Source: Paraspadella gotoi
Lineage: Eukaryota > Chaetognatha
Direction of reading: 5' to 3'
Assembly (NCBI GenBank): GCA_051294375.1
Contig: CM119264.1
Coordinates: 23,506,858-23,570,857, forward strand
DNA length: 64,000 nt
Shown here: in pieces, positions 1-13,210 of the stretch
Layout: every line of letters starts with the position of its first letter
Numbering within the stretch: the first letter of the stretch is position 1
Program-made: the position numbers and the translations under genes
Notes under the pieces: generated by a model
The model's database searches: none
The model's input: only the letters and a program-made list of their open reading frames with translations
What the model was told of the DNA's origin: nothing

Positions 1-2013
1 AAGACAGAGAGCGAGAGAATACGCGCTCCGGAAAAAAAAAATTACGAGAGAGAGAGAGAGTCAGTTTCGGCAAAATTTCGGAGGAGGAGGAGACGGAGGA
101 GGAAGAGAGGGAGGAGGAGGAGGAGAAGGAGGAGGAGGATAACAAGGGCGAAGATATATAAGAAAAAGTCGCCGAAAGAGTGAAAACCGTGATGAGGAGG
201 AGTGACCCTATAATAAAGATAGCGGAGAGGAAGAGCATACAAAAAGATGAGGAAACCAGCGCCGATGCTCCGCGCGACCGGATGGGAAGATTTTGGTTGG
301 ACAAGAAAAGAGAGAGAGAGAGAGAGACGAAGAGAGAGAGAGCAGAGAGAGAGAGACGAGCAGAGAGAGGAGAAGAAGAGAGAGAGAGAGAGAGACTTTG
401 ATAGGAAGAGCGTAAAAAAAAAAAAAAGAAGAAATGATTCGATAATGGATAATATAGATAGGAGGAGAAGAGAGGAGGCAGGAGGAGGAGGTGATGAGCG
501 AGGAAGCGTAAATCAAGGCTAAAATAAAGAAAGGAAGAGGAGGGAGAATCAAAGGGGGCGGTGGGGCGTTTGAACGGAAATGAGAAAATCATGGTGCAGT
601 GAAAGAAGAAAAATAATCAGGACGTGACCTCTGAAAGATCTGCTACTATAAAAGAGTAGAAAAAGAAGGAATTTAGTGAAATAAAATTTACGTTTTGTGA
701 ATTTCTTAATGTTCCGTTTTCCATTTTAACAAAACTCGATCTTTGTTTATTTCAAAGTCTTCTGTACCGGATTCTGATAAAAAAAAAAATTTTCAGTTTT
801 GTTTTTTCAAGGTTAAAAAGTCTTTCCTTCAAGTGGTCATTATCAAAGTAGTTGCATTGATAAGGAGACGAAGGAGAATGAGGAGGAGGTGGAAGAGGAA
901 GAGGAGTGGGAGGAGGAGGAGAAAGAGAATAAGATTATTGTAAAATAGTGGGGAGGGGGAATCTCCTAATGAATTTAAGTCCAGGTAGGAAAAAGAAAAA
1001 AATTAAAAGGAAGATAGTAGGGAAAGAATTAAGAGGTTTAAGAAATAGACAAAAAAAAATAAAAAAAGAAAGTGAGACAAGAGATGGAAGCAAAAATAAA
1101 AAAGGAAGAGAATTGGAATCGGGAGGAGGAAGAGGAAAGGATGAGAAGAGTAAGACGCAGGGAAAAATAAACGTTGGCACAAATAGAGTTGGATGCCAGG
1201 GGAAAATAGGGATTTCGAGCGTCGAAGAAATTGAAATCCGTTTAACGGAAATACTAATGCAGAAGAATTTTTATTGTGGCTGGAAACTTGGCTTTTTTTT
1301 TTTAATCCGCGATTGGGCGGAGTTGTTGTTGTTGTTGTTGTTGTTGTTGTTATTGTTGTTATTGTTAAAGAGATTGAGATTCTTTTCAAAAGATGTAAAT
1401 TTGAGCGAGACTCTCGCCGAGTGCAGATTGTAAAGGAAAAAAAAGTGGAAAATTGCATTTTGTATTTGTAATTTGAATTAAATTGAAATTTGTTTATTGA
1501 GCAACTGTACTATAAAAAAAATGAATTACAATGCAATATGGTAAAGAAATAAAACGAAACTGCGATTATAAAGAAGTAATGAATACATTTTAAAACTTTC
1601 TAAAATAACGTTCCTCGCATATCAAACTATTAATCTTTAATCTTTATCATCGCAAACTAAAGTCGATCAACGATGATTTCAAACTGACGCTTCACCTCAG
1701 CGATGAAGCATTTACATTTTATTTGGACCTAAAACATCTTATAACGCATCTTTTAAACACAACACAATAGAAATAGGTATTAAATATTAATTTGAACCGA
1801 GCTAAAAATTGTTTAATTATAAAAGAGACAATTTGTAGAACAATAAAACTTCTGTTTTCAAGAAGTAAGAAAAACAACCTTTTTTTTCGAAGTTCGAAAT
1901 CTGAAGGTTTTATTGTGTTCGAGATTCAAATTTAAAAATACTTTTCATTCATACGTCGGTGGGAACAATGGTCGACGAAAAGAATAACCGTATATCTCTT
2001 GGGAAGGAAGATG
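1..2013. other. Gene-free purine-rich low-complexity DNA
   Basis: Long runs of GA, GGA and GAGAGA (about 42-540 and 860-1150) and a TTG trinucleotide run near 1321-1365. The open frames here encode only Arg/Glu or Leu/Ser repeats in every frame and have no splice structure, so I call no gene. From about 1470 the DNA is plain AT-rich sequence without recognisable features. Confidence 0.7.
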
Positions 2014-2515
2014 NNNNNNNNNNNNNNNNNNNNNNNNNNNNNNNNNNNNNNNNNNNNNNNNNNNNNNNNNNNNNNNNNNNNNNNNNNNNNNNNNNNNNNN
2101 NNNNNNNNNNNNNNNNNNNNNNNNNNNNNNNNNNNNNNNNNNNNNNNNNNNNNNNNNNNNNNNNNNNNNNNNNNNNNNNNNNNNNNNNNNNNNNNNNNNN
2201 NNNNNNNNNNNNNNNNNNNNNNNNNNNNNNNNNNNNNNNNNNNNNNNNNNNNNNNNNNNNNNNNNNNNNNNNNNNNNNNNNNNNNNNNNNNNNNNNNNNN
2301 NNNNNNNNNNNNNNNNNNNNNNNNNNNNNNNNNNNNNNNNNNNNNNNNNNNNNNNNNNNNNNNNNNNNNNNNNNNNNNNNNNNNNNNNNNNNNNNNNNNN
2401 NNNNNNNNNNNNNNNNNNNNNNNNNNNNNNNNNNNNNNNNNNNNNNNNNNNNNNNNNNNNNNNNNNNNNNNNNNNNNNNNNNNNNNNNNNNNNNNNNNNN
2501 NNNNNNNNNNNNNNN
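2014..2515. other. Assembly gap (502 N)
   Basis: Run of N, flanked on the right by TCG/GTC trinucleotide repeat, so the gap probably spans simple repeat. Confidence 0.99.
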
Positions 2516-2605
2516 TCGTCGTCATCGTCGTCGCCAGCGTCGTCGTCATTCGGGCTAATGCGACGACTGAAAGGGTGAAATTCCGTTTCCTGAATAAAAC
2601 AAGAA

Positions 2606-2776
2606 NNNNNNNNNNNNNNNNNNNNNNNNNNNNNNNNNNNNNNNNNNNNNNNNNNNNNNNNNNNNNNNNNNNNNNNNNNNNNNNNNNNNNNNNNNNNNNN
2701 NNNNNNNNNNNNNNNNNNNNNNNNNNNNNNNNNNNNNNNNNNNNNNNNNNNNNNNNNNNNNNNNNNNNNNNNNNNN
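2606..2776. other. Assembly gap (171 N)
   Basis: Run of N ending directly in an AG dinucleotide repeat. Confidence 0.99.
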
Positions 2777-4160
2777 AGAGAGAGAGAGAGAGAGAGTAAA
2801 CGTCATAAAAACAGATTCTACTATTTCTGACCGCGTTGGGAATCGAGGTCAACGAGAACGACAGCGAAAACTCTCTCAGTGTAACGAACGAGATCGAGAA
2901 GCTTCGGTTATATACGAAAATGTCAGCGTTTTTGTTGTCGATTTACATAAAAGTAAAAATAAAAGAATCGATTCGGGTCTCGGAGAGTTGATAGATAGTG
3001 TATGACATATGTATTACATACTTGTAACATTTGTTAGTTTTGAACGAAAATAAAACTTTTCGTCTTCCAGGAAATGATGGCGACGATAACGACGACAAAA
3101 AAGACGACGATAACGACGACGACAGCGACGACTACAAAGACGACGACGTTGATGGCAACGACGAAAACAAGTCTTTTTTTTTTATCATTTTTTAATCGCT
3201 AATGAATTTGACAACAAAAAGAAAAAAAGAAGGTGTTGGATCCTTAGTTCCGAACTCATAGACAAGTGAACATCGATGGCGTAAAACTCGATCGATCAAC
3301 AAATACTTGAGAATCGTCAATCACAAACTGAGTGAAAGAGTCGGGTGATTTGTCAATCACCAACTCTTAGGTGATTCTTCTAATACCATGTCAAAAAAAA
3401 GCGTAATAATTGATTCTGTAAGTTTTGACTAACGTTTGAATACGTTTGATTTCGTTCATTGTCTCATCAAATCATTAAATTCTTTTTAACTATCTTTATT
3501 CAGGATATTGTGTAAATTATCACAAATCACATTTTCCCTAAAATCTTTGTGAAGTGAGACTTCGTCTGTGAGTCTCGAGTCTGATGAAAATGATGACGAG
3601 AAAGAAAATATCGAATAACTGAAAATGACACGTAAACTGACACGTAAACTGACGAGTAAACAAGATCACGTAAACGTGAAGATCTCGTCAGCCATGAGAT
3701 CACGTGACCCCAGAGATGACGGGAAAAACCGCAGCTGAAAATCGCAATTGTCGTCGTCGTCGTCGTCGTCGTCGTAAAAGTCGCGTTTGATGTTTGATCT
3801 TCGTTGAAGAGAAGATAATAAATTGACGAGGATCAAGAATCGCTGCCGCAGCGGCTGACGCGGCCGTTACTGCCGCGGCTGTAGAGACTTTGAAACGAAC
3901 CCGGTAAACAATAACAATAATGGATTAAAAATGATTAAAGATAGACGATGCTTCCTGGGAATTCGAGCTATGCCCTCGGCGGGGAGAGTTCGGGTAAAGG
4001 GTGAACCGCGCGGGGGGGATTTCCCTCACCCTCTCCCATCTTAATTCGGGCTCGTCGGTGACACAAAATGGGACGAAACAGTCACCTGTAGAGTTCCTAC
4101 TTTTAATTAATGCAAAGCAGAAAGAACAAAGTCAGGCAAACAGTCTTCCTAACTTTTCAC

Positions 4161-4271
4161 AGAGAGAGAGAGAGAGAGAAGAGAGGCGAGAGAGAGAGAG
4201 AGAGAGAGAAGAAGAGAGAGAAGAAAGAGAGAGAGAGAGAGAGAGGGAGGAGAGGAGAGAGAGAGAGCGTG
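4161..4271. repeat. GA microsatellite
   Basis: Interrupted (GA)n run of about 110 bases with GAA and GGA variants. Confidence 0.9.
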
Positions 4272-4721
4272 TGTTATCGAGTCTTCTAATAATAGGTTGA
4301 GATAATGATACTCTCCAAGTCTCGTAAATAAGACCCGAGAATGAATTCGAAACGAAAAAGGAATTTTAATTGAAACGACAAAGGGTTTTCTCTTTCTCTT
4401 TTATTCTTTAAAACTTCATTTCTTTTACTCTTTGACGGAGACTGTGGATATTTTTTATCGAGCCTGCCGGCGAAGCCGGTCAGGGCTCGATTTTGTTTCG
4501 GGTCAGCTTCTTTGTGACGTCGTCGTCGTCGTTAGCGTTGTAACAATTTCCAATTGTTAACAATTGTAACATTTGTTTGCCTTTCTTTTATTTCTTTAAA
4601 TTATATATATATTTTTTCTTCCTCTTTTTATCAGACGCTGCCTTTTCTGAACCGTTTAAAAATGAGTTCAGGCTTTGCAGTGACTGTACAGCTGCCTTCC
4701 AGCGGCTGTCCAGCTTTCTCT

Positions 4722-4790
4722 TTCTCTCTCTGTCTCTCTCTGTCTCTCTCTGTCTCTCTCTGTCTCTCTCTGTCTCTCTCTCTCTCTCTG
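4722..4790. repeat. Decamer tandem repeat TCTCTCTCTG
   Basis: About six tandem copies of a 10-base unit made of CT dinucleotides with one TG step. The open frames through it are Ser/Leu/Cys artefacts. Confidence 0.85.
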
Positions 4791-4930
4791 TACAATCTCT
4801 TGCGTGATCGTTCATTTTTTGAAAAATTTTGATTATTTGTTTCCTTCTAAAAACTTTTATTATTGCCATTTATTCCGCGCTTTTTTCTCAATACAAAATC
4901 CCAAATTTATATCCGGGATTTTCGTGGATT

Positions 4931-5010
4931 TATTCTCTTTCTTTCTCTCTCTCTTTCTTTCTCTCTTTCTCTCTTTCTTTCTTTCTCTCTCTTTCTCTCT
5001 CTCTTTCACT
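4931..5010. repeat. CTTT/CT microsatellite
   Basis: Pyrimidine-only tract of alternating CTTT and CTCT units. Confidence 0.85.
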
Positions 5011-5040
5011 CATACACGGATTTGTTTGTTTTATTTACGA

Positions 5041-5345
5041 TGAATGATTCATCGCGTTAATGAATGACTATCATCGCATCAATGAATAACTATCATCGTA
5101 TCAATGAATGATTATCATCAATCACATCAATGAATGACTATCATCGCATCAATCATTTGGTTATCATCACATCAATCATTTGGTTATCATCACATTAATT
5201 ATTAGTTATCATCGCATCAATATTTGGTTATCATCGCATCAATATTTGGTTATCATCGCGTGAATAATTGGTTATCATCGCATCGATAATCAATTCCTAT
5301 TACATCAATAAATTACTATTACATCAATAATTTGTTATCGCATCA
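5041..5345. repeat. AT-rich minisatellite, about 20-24-base unit
   Basis: About 13 degenerate tandem copies of a unit resembling GGTTATCATCGCATCAAT, with slight length drift. A related unit in the opposite orientation occurs at about 26160-26345, inside an intron of the CAP-Gly gene. Units are imperfect and have no unique spacers between them, so this is a minisatellite and not a CRISPR array. Confidence 0.8.
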
Positions 5346-5702
5346 ATCATTCGTTTTTTTCCCGGATTTTTTCATTTATTTTCTTTGATAGCTAGCAGGC
5401 TCGATCAATACTACTTTTAAGATTTTTTTTAATTTGTCAAGGAGCGAATCTTATTTATTTTTACGAAGAAATTACCCGTTCTTTTTTTCTTTGTCTTGAG
5501 TCTGAATATTATTTCGTTTTTTCTTTCAGGTATATCAGTCAAATGTTCCACATTTACATATTAAAATAGCGACAATTCCATTTATAAATCAATGGCTCAT
5601 AGCATAAGGTCTTGTGGGCGGGTTTTGAGTCTTATTGATATGGAATTGGGAAAGCCGTTGGAGACACGACTGAGTCAAATATGCTCCCGCTGTTTGAGGC
5701 GG
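5346..5702. other. AT-rich DNA, possible truncated dispersed repeat at 5590-5702
   Basis: 5590-5702 has a different texture from its surroundings and is cut by a gap at 5703. Its reverse strand is open across about 110 bases, but no domain is recognised. It may be the end of a dispersed repeat, but no second copy is visible in the window. Confidence 0.3.
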
Positions 5703-5913
5703 NNNNNNNNNNNNNNNNNNNNNNNNNNNNNNNNNNNNNNNNNNNNNNNNNNNNNNNNNNNNNNNNNNNNNNNNNNNNNNNNNNNNNNNNNNNNNNNNNN
5801 NNNNNNNNNNNNNNNNNNNNNNNNNNNNNNNNNNNNNNNNNNNNNNNNNNNNNNNNNNNNNNNNNNNNNNNNNNNNNNNNNNNNNNNNNNNNNNNNNNNN
5901 NNNNNNNNNNNNN
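5703..5913. other. Assembly gap (211 N)
   Basis: Run of N. Confidence 0.99.
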
Positions 5914-6089
5914 GGTTCCATCATCGTCACTTATCTCTTCTTACCTTTTCTTTCCACTCGTAAAAGTTTTAAGAGCGTAATTGCTGCATTGTCATCGTCG
6001 TCGCGGACGTCGTCGTTGTAGTCGTCTTCATTATCGTCGTCGGTGGGGAAAAAGACAATAAAAGTCAAAAAGAGACGACCATCTCTCTC

Positions 6090-6323
6090 NNNNNNNNNNN
6101 NNNNNNNNNNNNNNNNNNNNNNNNNNNNNNNNNNNNNNNNNNNNNNNNNNNNNNNNNNNNNNNNNNNNNNNNNNNNNNNNNNNNNNNNNNNNNNNNNNNN
6201 NNNNNNNNNNNNNNNNNNNNNNNNNNNNNNNNNNNNNNNNNNNNNNNNNNNNNNNNNNNNNNNNNNNNNNNNNNNNNNNNNNNNNNNNNNNNNNNNNNNN
6301 NNNNNNNNNNNNNNNNNNNNNNN
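6090..6323. other. Assembly gap (234 N)
   Basis: Run of N beginning in a CT repeat. Confidence 0.99.
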
Positions 6324-6635
6324 TTTCTATTGAGTTTAAATATCTGAGGAATTGCATATTTCTTTTCGTTTATTTTTTTGATTTGCAATTGAATTAGCTG
6401 ATATTTAAACAAATAACTGATTTAGCAAGACAATAAAAGTTATTATTACTGACAGAGTTATTCCCTCAATTGCTACATGTCTTATATATTAAATAATGAT
6501 AGCAAGTTTCCGAAGACAGGAAGAATGGTTATCTTATTTCTGCCCACACGAAGTTATGTTTTGTTATGACAACTAATTCCCCGGACATAGAACGGGGAAA
6601 AATAGTCGATTGTCTCTCTCTCTCTCTCTCTCTCT

Positions 6636-6875
6636 NNNNNNNNNNNNNNNNNNNNNNNNNNNNNNNNNNNNNNNNNNNNNNNNNNNNNNNNNNNNNNNNN
6701 NNNNNNNNNNNNNNNNNNNNNNNNNNNNNNNNNNNNNNNNNNNNNNNNNNNNNNNNNNNNNNNNNNNNNNNNNNNNNNNNNNNNNNNNNNNNNNNNNNNN
6801 NNNNNNNNNNNNNNNNNNNNNNNNNNNNNNNNNNNNNNNNNNNNNNNNNNNNNNNNNNNNNNNNNNNNNNNNNNN
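6636..6875. other. Assembly gap (240 N)
   Basis: Run of N beginning inside a (CT)n repeat and ending near CTCTTAACC. Confidence 0.99.
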
Positions 6876-7588
6876 CTCTTAACCTTTCGCGTTAACCGGC
6901 GGATTTTTCGAGTTTCTTGTCTTTTTGTTTCAGCCGAGAATGTTAACAATTTTTTTAACGTGATTAGTAATAAATTTTATTTTCCAAGTTTTTGTCTTTT
7001 TATTTTTCCCAAAGAAAGCTTTTCTTTATTGTTTTGTAATCGGGCTGATATCCCCGGATTTTGAACAAGTCGTTTCATATTAACGAAATCGCAACAAGAA
7101 AAGGGAAAGACTCTTCAGTCGTCTTAAATAAAGCAGGAATAAATAAATATAAATAAGTCAAACTAAACCTGTTATGCTTTCGCTAACCAAACGCGTCTTA
7201 TGGCTATCGCAGTAATGTTTCAATTAATTAACTTATTAACAATTTTCCGAATAAGCATCCGCTGATCGAAATGAAAATAACGTTTAATGAAAGAGGAATG
7301 TCTTCGACATATAACATTAAAGAAAAATTAATGGCTTTTCTGAGACAGCAAACAAGTCGAGACATTGACGAAAGAGCGGACCGAGAAGGGACAATGCCGA
7401 GACATGGGTGAGACGTCTAAAAAAGCGGAGACAAGGACGAGACATGGCTTAGAATGCTCCCAAAGAAGGGACAAGGTCGAGACGAAGATCTCATGGACGA
7501 ATAGAAAGAGTGAGAAAGACGTTTGCATTTTGTTGGACCATCATGAGATTTGACCATTCTTTCCATCTCCGTGAACTTTGACCCTTTT

Positions 7589-8330
7589 NNNNNNNNNNNN
7601 NNNNNNNNNNNNNNNNNNNNNNNNNNNNNNNNNNNNNNNNNNNNNNNNNNNNNNNNNNNNNNNNNNNNNNNNNNNNNNNNNNNNNNNNNNNNNNNNNNNN
7701 NNNNNNNNNNNNNNNNNNNNNNNNNNNNNNNNNNNNNNNNNNNNNNNNNNNNNNNNNNNNNNNNNNNNNNNNNNNNNNNNNNNNNNNNNNNNNNNNNNNN
7801 NNNNNNNNNNNNNNNNNNNNNNNNNNNNNNNNNNNNNNNNNNNNNNNNNNNNNNNNNNNNNNNNNNNNNNNNNNNNNNNNNNNNNNNNNNNNNNNNNNNN
7901 NNNNNNNNNNNNNNNNNNNNNNNNNNNNNNNNNNNNNNNNNNNNNNNNNNNNNNNNNNNNNNNNNNNNNNNNNNNNNNNNNNNNNNNNNNNNNNNNNNNN
8001 NNNNNNNNNNNNNNNNNNNNNNNNNNNNNNNNNNNNNNNNNNNNNNNNNNNNNNNNNNNNNNNNNNNNNNNNNNNNNNNNNNNNNNNNNNNNNNNNNNNN
8101 NNNNNNNNNNNNNNNNNNNNNNNNNNNNNNNNNNNNNNNNNNNNNNNNNNNNNNNNNNNNNNNNNNNNNNNNNNNNNNNNNNNNNNNNNNNNNNNNNNNN
8201 NNNNNNNNNNNNNNNNNNNNNNNNNNNNNNNNNNNNNNNNNNNNNNNNNNNNNNNNNNNNNNNNNNNNNNNNNNNNNNNNNNNNNNNNNNNNNNNNNNNN
8301 NNNNNNNNNNNNNNNNNNNNNNNNNNNNNN
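7589..8330. other. Assembly gap (742 N)
   Basis: Largest gap of the window, followed by a (CT)n tract. Confidence 0.99.
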
Positions 8331-10882
8331 TCAGGGCATCTAGTCTCTCTCTCTCTCTCTCTTCAATCTCTCTCTCTCTCTCTCTCTCTCTCCTTCTCTT
8401 CTCTCTCTCTCTCTCTCTCTCTCACTCTCTCACTCGATCTATCTGTGGCATTCTCTCTCTCTCTCTCTCCTCTCTCACTTCTCTCTTTTCATTCCTTTGT
8501 CTACACCACAGCGCCATTTCGATCTTTCGTCCGTTTTTCATGGTACCTCTCTATGCGCTGTAGAACTTCTGTCTCTCCCTCTCCCGACCACCGGTCCCTC
8601 CACCTTCCTCACCCCAATCCGGCATTCTAATACTTTCCTTTTTTTTCTTTTTTTTTTGGTAATCTTCGGAGGCAAAAAAAAAAGGAAAAAGGGACTCCTG
8701 CATCTCTATTTTTAGGGCGGCACGAAGCCAAAAATAAAGACGACAAAAAAAAGAGGGGAAAAAAACAGTAAAAACTAAAAGACTATCACTTAATGTTGTG
8801 TGATATCGGAATTTTTATCATTTCGCTGGTTTGTTGTCGTTGTGACGCATTTTCAGAAATCACTTGAAAATAGCTCCTGAGATAAATTAGTTTGAATTTG
8901 TTTTTAAAAATTATAGAAATTACTCAAATGTGACGTAATTACGGGCTCGCCTTAAAAAATTCATAACCGAAAGTTTCTCATCCCGAAAAGGCCTTTAAAT
9001 AAAAAGCAATAATTCGTTACCATCTTATTATCTCCCTAACCATCTAACAATGGATATCATCTTATTCCTAACCAATCTCTGGTTAAACCAACCATCGCTC
9101 TCTAACGTGGACTTTTAGTCCGCTTTTGTTATTATAAAAATAGAGGTTACAGTAATATTTGGAGGAAAAAGGGATAACATAGACACATTATGGGTGTTCT
9201 TGTTGTGCCCAGGGCGCGAGCGGCTTGGTGGAAACGCGGCCCAGCGGCCTCGGGAGTGAGAACCCCGAGGAAGGGGTTCGCCGGCGGAGAGGACGAGGGG
9301 GCGAGACGGGAGACAGATTTCGATAAACTACAAGACAGTAGAACAAGGAAGGAGAGAAGAAGACTAATGTGTGAATAAATTGGCGGGATGTGTCAATTCT
9401 ACGAGAATATATGACTGAATAGCTGAAGATAAAAAAACGATCGTATGAAGCCCATAGTCAACGATAGGAGTCATCGCGGTGGCGGAAGTCCCATAACAGA
9501 TCGGGACAGAGAAATAGAAGCTAGATCGAAAGGACAGTTATTTGGCGGAAGTATATTCAGCACTCGCCATCAATTCTGATGCAGAAACTACTCATGAATA
9601 TTGTACAATCAGGAAATATAAGTAGGGCAAACAGGACGCATGGAGCGTCTGGCCAATGTGAGTAATGCCTCGCGACCGGATGCGGGCATATCACTGTTTG
9701 GGTACTTATCGCGAGCAATGGCTTCCAGTCACTGGCCCGCGTTACCCGTACGAGAAGCGGTCTGCTTAATGAACCAAAAGATGCGCAGAAGGAAAAGATA
9801 CAATAATAGGACAGTGGACGCGAACACCATACGCCTAAGTGAAAGACTGATAGCGCTAATGTTCTCCGGCTCTGCAGCCAATGGAATTGGCCTGAACGAT
9901 GGGGTGGAGTAAAAGTTACAGAAATGAGGCAATTCCTAATCAGGGTCCACGAACCTATAAGAGAGATCAATAGTGAATAGGGTGATGTGAAATATTATAC
10001 CGCTCTATCCACAGTCAAATATAAAACTGCCGAAATGCTCTTGACCGGACACTTGGAATAAAAAACAAGGTAAACAATATGAGCGCTGGCCGGGCAAAAG
10101 AGGTAATGAAAATAACCAGGGAAACTTTTCTATTCGATTGTTAATGATCGTTACAATTCGTGACAAAGTGGTATAAATTTCTATAATGGATGAGTCTATT
10201 TTTTATAATTAAACCCCAACCAATACGATATCTCTCGAAGTTAGGTCCCCAAAATTTAAAGATAAAAGATCAATTATAATAATAAGATTAATTAATAATA
10301 AGGTATAATATAAATATCTGGATCCTCCCTCTAGTTTCCGTATTCAAATTCAGGGGATGAAGCGTCGGGTTGGGAGAATCGGAACTGCTCGAGTGCAAAA
10401 TCGACAAAGTGAAAGTTTGAGGATGAGAGGTGAAGGTTGTGAGACCGTGAGGATGTTGAGAAGTGGTCGATGGAGGCGGTTAGATTGAGAGAGAGGTGCA
10501 GAGACCGAATAGAGGTCGGAACCTCGCAGATTAGCGTAGACTGAAGAGAACGGCACGAGGCCGCATCTTTACCGCTATATATTCTATATGTTTGCCCAAC
10601 TAAATTTTTCATCAAAAATTACCCCAAGGAAAGTTTCTGAGTACCAAACAAACTAAGGTCAAGTTTACCGTAATGCGGTCTTCTACTACGCGAGAAAATC
10701 AATACAATAGCTGGCATTTCTCCGGAGCCAATTTTAATCTCCATTTACTGCACCACCGTTGGATCGCGGATAGTTACTTGAGTAATAATAAAACTTTGTC
10801 TTTTGTTAAACTTCAAGATCGTTTTCGAGAGATGTCGTAATCAATCTAAGGAAGAAAAAAACAAAAGACATAATATCAATAG

Positions 10883-10907
10883 NNNNNNNNNNNNNNNNNN
10901 NNNNNNN
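10883..10907. other. 25-N contig-joining gap
   Basis: Exactly 25 N, the same length as the gap at 16780. A fixed length like this usually marks a join of unknown size. Confidence 0.95.
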
Positions 10908-11284
10908 TAGAGAAATATGTTCTTGTCAAAGATGATTGATAGTTTTTCAGATTGTCATCTTAAAAAATGCTATAATGATTCATTGATGGTATTTCTTTTC
11001 TACTTTGCTTCAGGAAAATTCTTTATTTAGGAAAATGCTATATTTCGAAGACTTCGTTCTTCTCAAAGGCGTCAAAAAGAATATCAACATATTAAAAAAT
11101 TCATTCTCGAAGAAAACAGAAGAGAACAAAGAAAACCAACTATTTTTTATTTGCTTTTATTCTGTGTTTACCATTGTTTATTTTGTTCTTAATTTTCTTC
11201 CTATTGATTTTTTTAAATTTTCTTATTTCTTTTAGGCTTTGAGGTAGACAAGTCTTCAAAATATGCGTTTCTCAAATAAAAATA

Positions 11285-11443
11285 GAGTTATAAGTTCTAT
11301 TATAAATTGTACACAATATAAAAAATTATCCATTCATATAAATATGCGTATCGTGTCCCTGACTTTGAAGAGCTTTGGTGGTTTGAAGCCCCATTTCACA
11401 TTAACAAGATACAAACATGCCAGGATTCTGCAAGCTTTCTTTT
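11285..11443 (-). repeat. Dispersed repeat family C, copy 1
   Basis: The reverse complement matches 21371-21510: a segment with AAACCACCAAAGC, then a TTTATATGAATGGATAATTTTT-type tail. The second half is also shared with copies at 46030, 63096 and 26878. The shared end resembles a short non-autonomous element. Confidence 0.7.
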
Positions 11444-12700
11444 TTATTCATCCAGTGAACCTGCTTCCCTATCAATGACATGTATTGATATTCATAAAGA
11501 TATTGTGTGCGACATTGTGATGGGAAAAGATTACCACTCCTTATGTATTAGCATGTTTTTTAAAATTCGGGAGCTGATTTATAATTTGTATAAGACCAGA
11601 TTATAAAATTACCATCATTTAGATTGTTTTAACTATCTTGTCCCTGATTGGAAGCTTTAGGAGTTATAAGTTCTTATTATTTTATTGCTGAAAAAATGAT
11701 CTCATCATAAATATTGATAAGAACTTAAGTTGAAATCATATTAATAAGTTTTATCATATTTATAACAATATACCGTACAGTTTCAAAGACATTGAAAAAT
11801 CTTTTGCAAACTTACGAACGTCTTTCCCACGAAATTGCCAGAAACTGAAGTATAATTTGACTATTAAACACAGCACAGGTACTCAGCCATCAAATGACTT
11901 GTTTCATCGACGTAAAACCATCGAAGCCAATGAGAGCCGCGATAAAAACTCATCGGGCCACCAGATTAGGCGCCCATAAAAAAAAAAGAGAAAAACTCTG
12001 CCTCATCAGAATTACGAGGGAAAATAAAACTCGGTCGAAGATATAAGTTGATTAGCGGCGACGGGAGGAAAGATTCGTAGTGGCTCATGGAGTGACGCTT
12101 CTTATTTACGACGCGACCTCTGACGTTTCGTATAAGTTCTGGCTAACAGCACTCTCCCCAGTTCACACGCTGTTTCTTTTTTGAATTTTTTATTACATTT
12201 ATATTACGAATTGTTTTTGTAGTACAAAAGAAAAAAAATTGTAAAAAAAATTTAAAATAATATGACTTGAACCCTCGTCATCGCTGTGATAGTCCATTTC
12301 TTGTTTTTTTTTTAAATTCTTTTCGTAGCCGGTATTCCAAATTCCACTCTCCCACCTCCCTTACTTTCCCTCCTCCCCACGGCGTCCCCACGCGCTCCCA
12401 CCTCCCAACCAGCCACGCTAAAGTGACCCAAGACGTCAAATGTTCCTTTCCTTCTTTATGACTCTGTCCCAACTTTACCAGACTTGCCTCCACTGTCCCT
12501 CCCCCTCAAAAAAAAAAAGCCTCAACGTCGTTCTTCATTTCCTCCTTTTTATTTTCTTGTTCTTCTTCCTGCTCTTCCTCTCCCTCTTCCTCCTCTACAA
12601 CCTCTTCCTCTTCCTCCTCGTCTTTCTCTTCTCCCTCCCTCGGACATTTTATCAAAATTCTTACGCGACCGACCGGTTTCATTTTAAACTTTTTTAATAA

Positions 12701-12701
<1 letters not shown>

Positions 12702-12788
<87 letters not shown>
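12702..12788. repeat. (TTA)n microsatellite
   Basis: About 28 nearly perfect TTA units. Confidence 0.98.
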
Positions 12789-13172
12789 TTTCCTTGCATC
12801 AATTTTTTTTGTTTACATTAACATGTCCACTCTTGCTATTAAAATTTGTGTTCAATAATCAATATTTCGCTTCATTATTTTTCAAGAAATGGCAAACTTT
12901 CGCAAATCAAAAAAATCACGGACAAAAAATTGAAGGTAAGAAACCGATTCAATGATTATTTCAGTTTTTTTTTTTTTTTTTTTTTTGTCGATAGCTGGTT
13001 AAATTAATGTTGACATTTTTTGGTGGTAATAAAATATTCTCTTATTTAATAATCAGTAATGTTTCTTTGAAATATTCAAAATAAATAAAACTATTGATAA
13101 AATTCAGCTTAACTACGTTTCACTTTCAAAATTTCTACCTTTGATTCAAAAGTTGAGCTAAAGTCGGTAAGA

Positions 13173-13176
13173 ATGC

Positions 13177-13210
<34 letters not shown>

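Larger units (their letters stand above)
2777..5040. other. Intergenic DNA with simple repeats, no gene seen
   Basis: Contains GAC/GAT trinucleotide repeats at about 3075-3165, a pure GTC run at about 3750-3775, and several GA/CT tracts. No spliced coding structure is visible on either strand. Confidence 0.6.
8331..13172. other. Intergenic region, no supported gene
   Basis: 8345-8490 is (CT)n. 9190-9330 is an isolated GC-rich patch and 9550-9970 is open in overlapping frames on both strands, but none shows a recognisable domain, splice sites or a second copy. 10330-10610 is similar. 11.5-12.2 kb is AT-rich and apparently empty. 12.3-12.66 kb is pyrimidine-rich (CTC/TTC). Any mobile-element remnant at 9.2-10.6 kb remains unidentified. 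Confidence 0.5.
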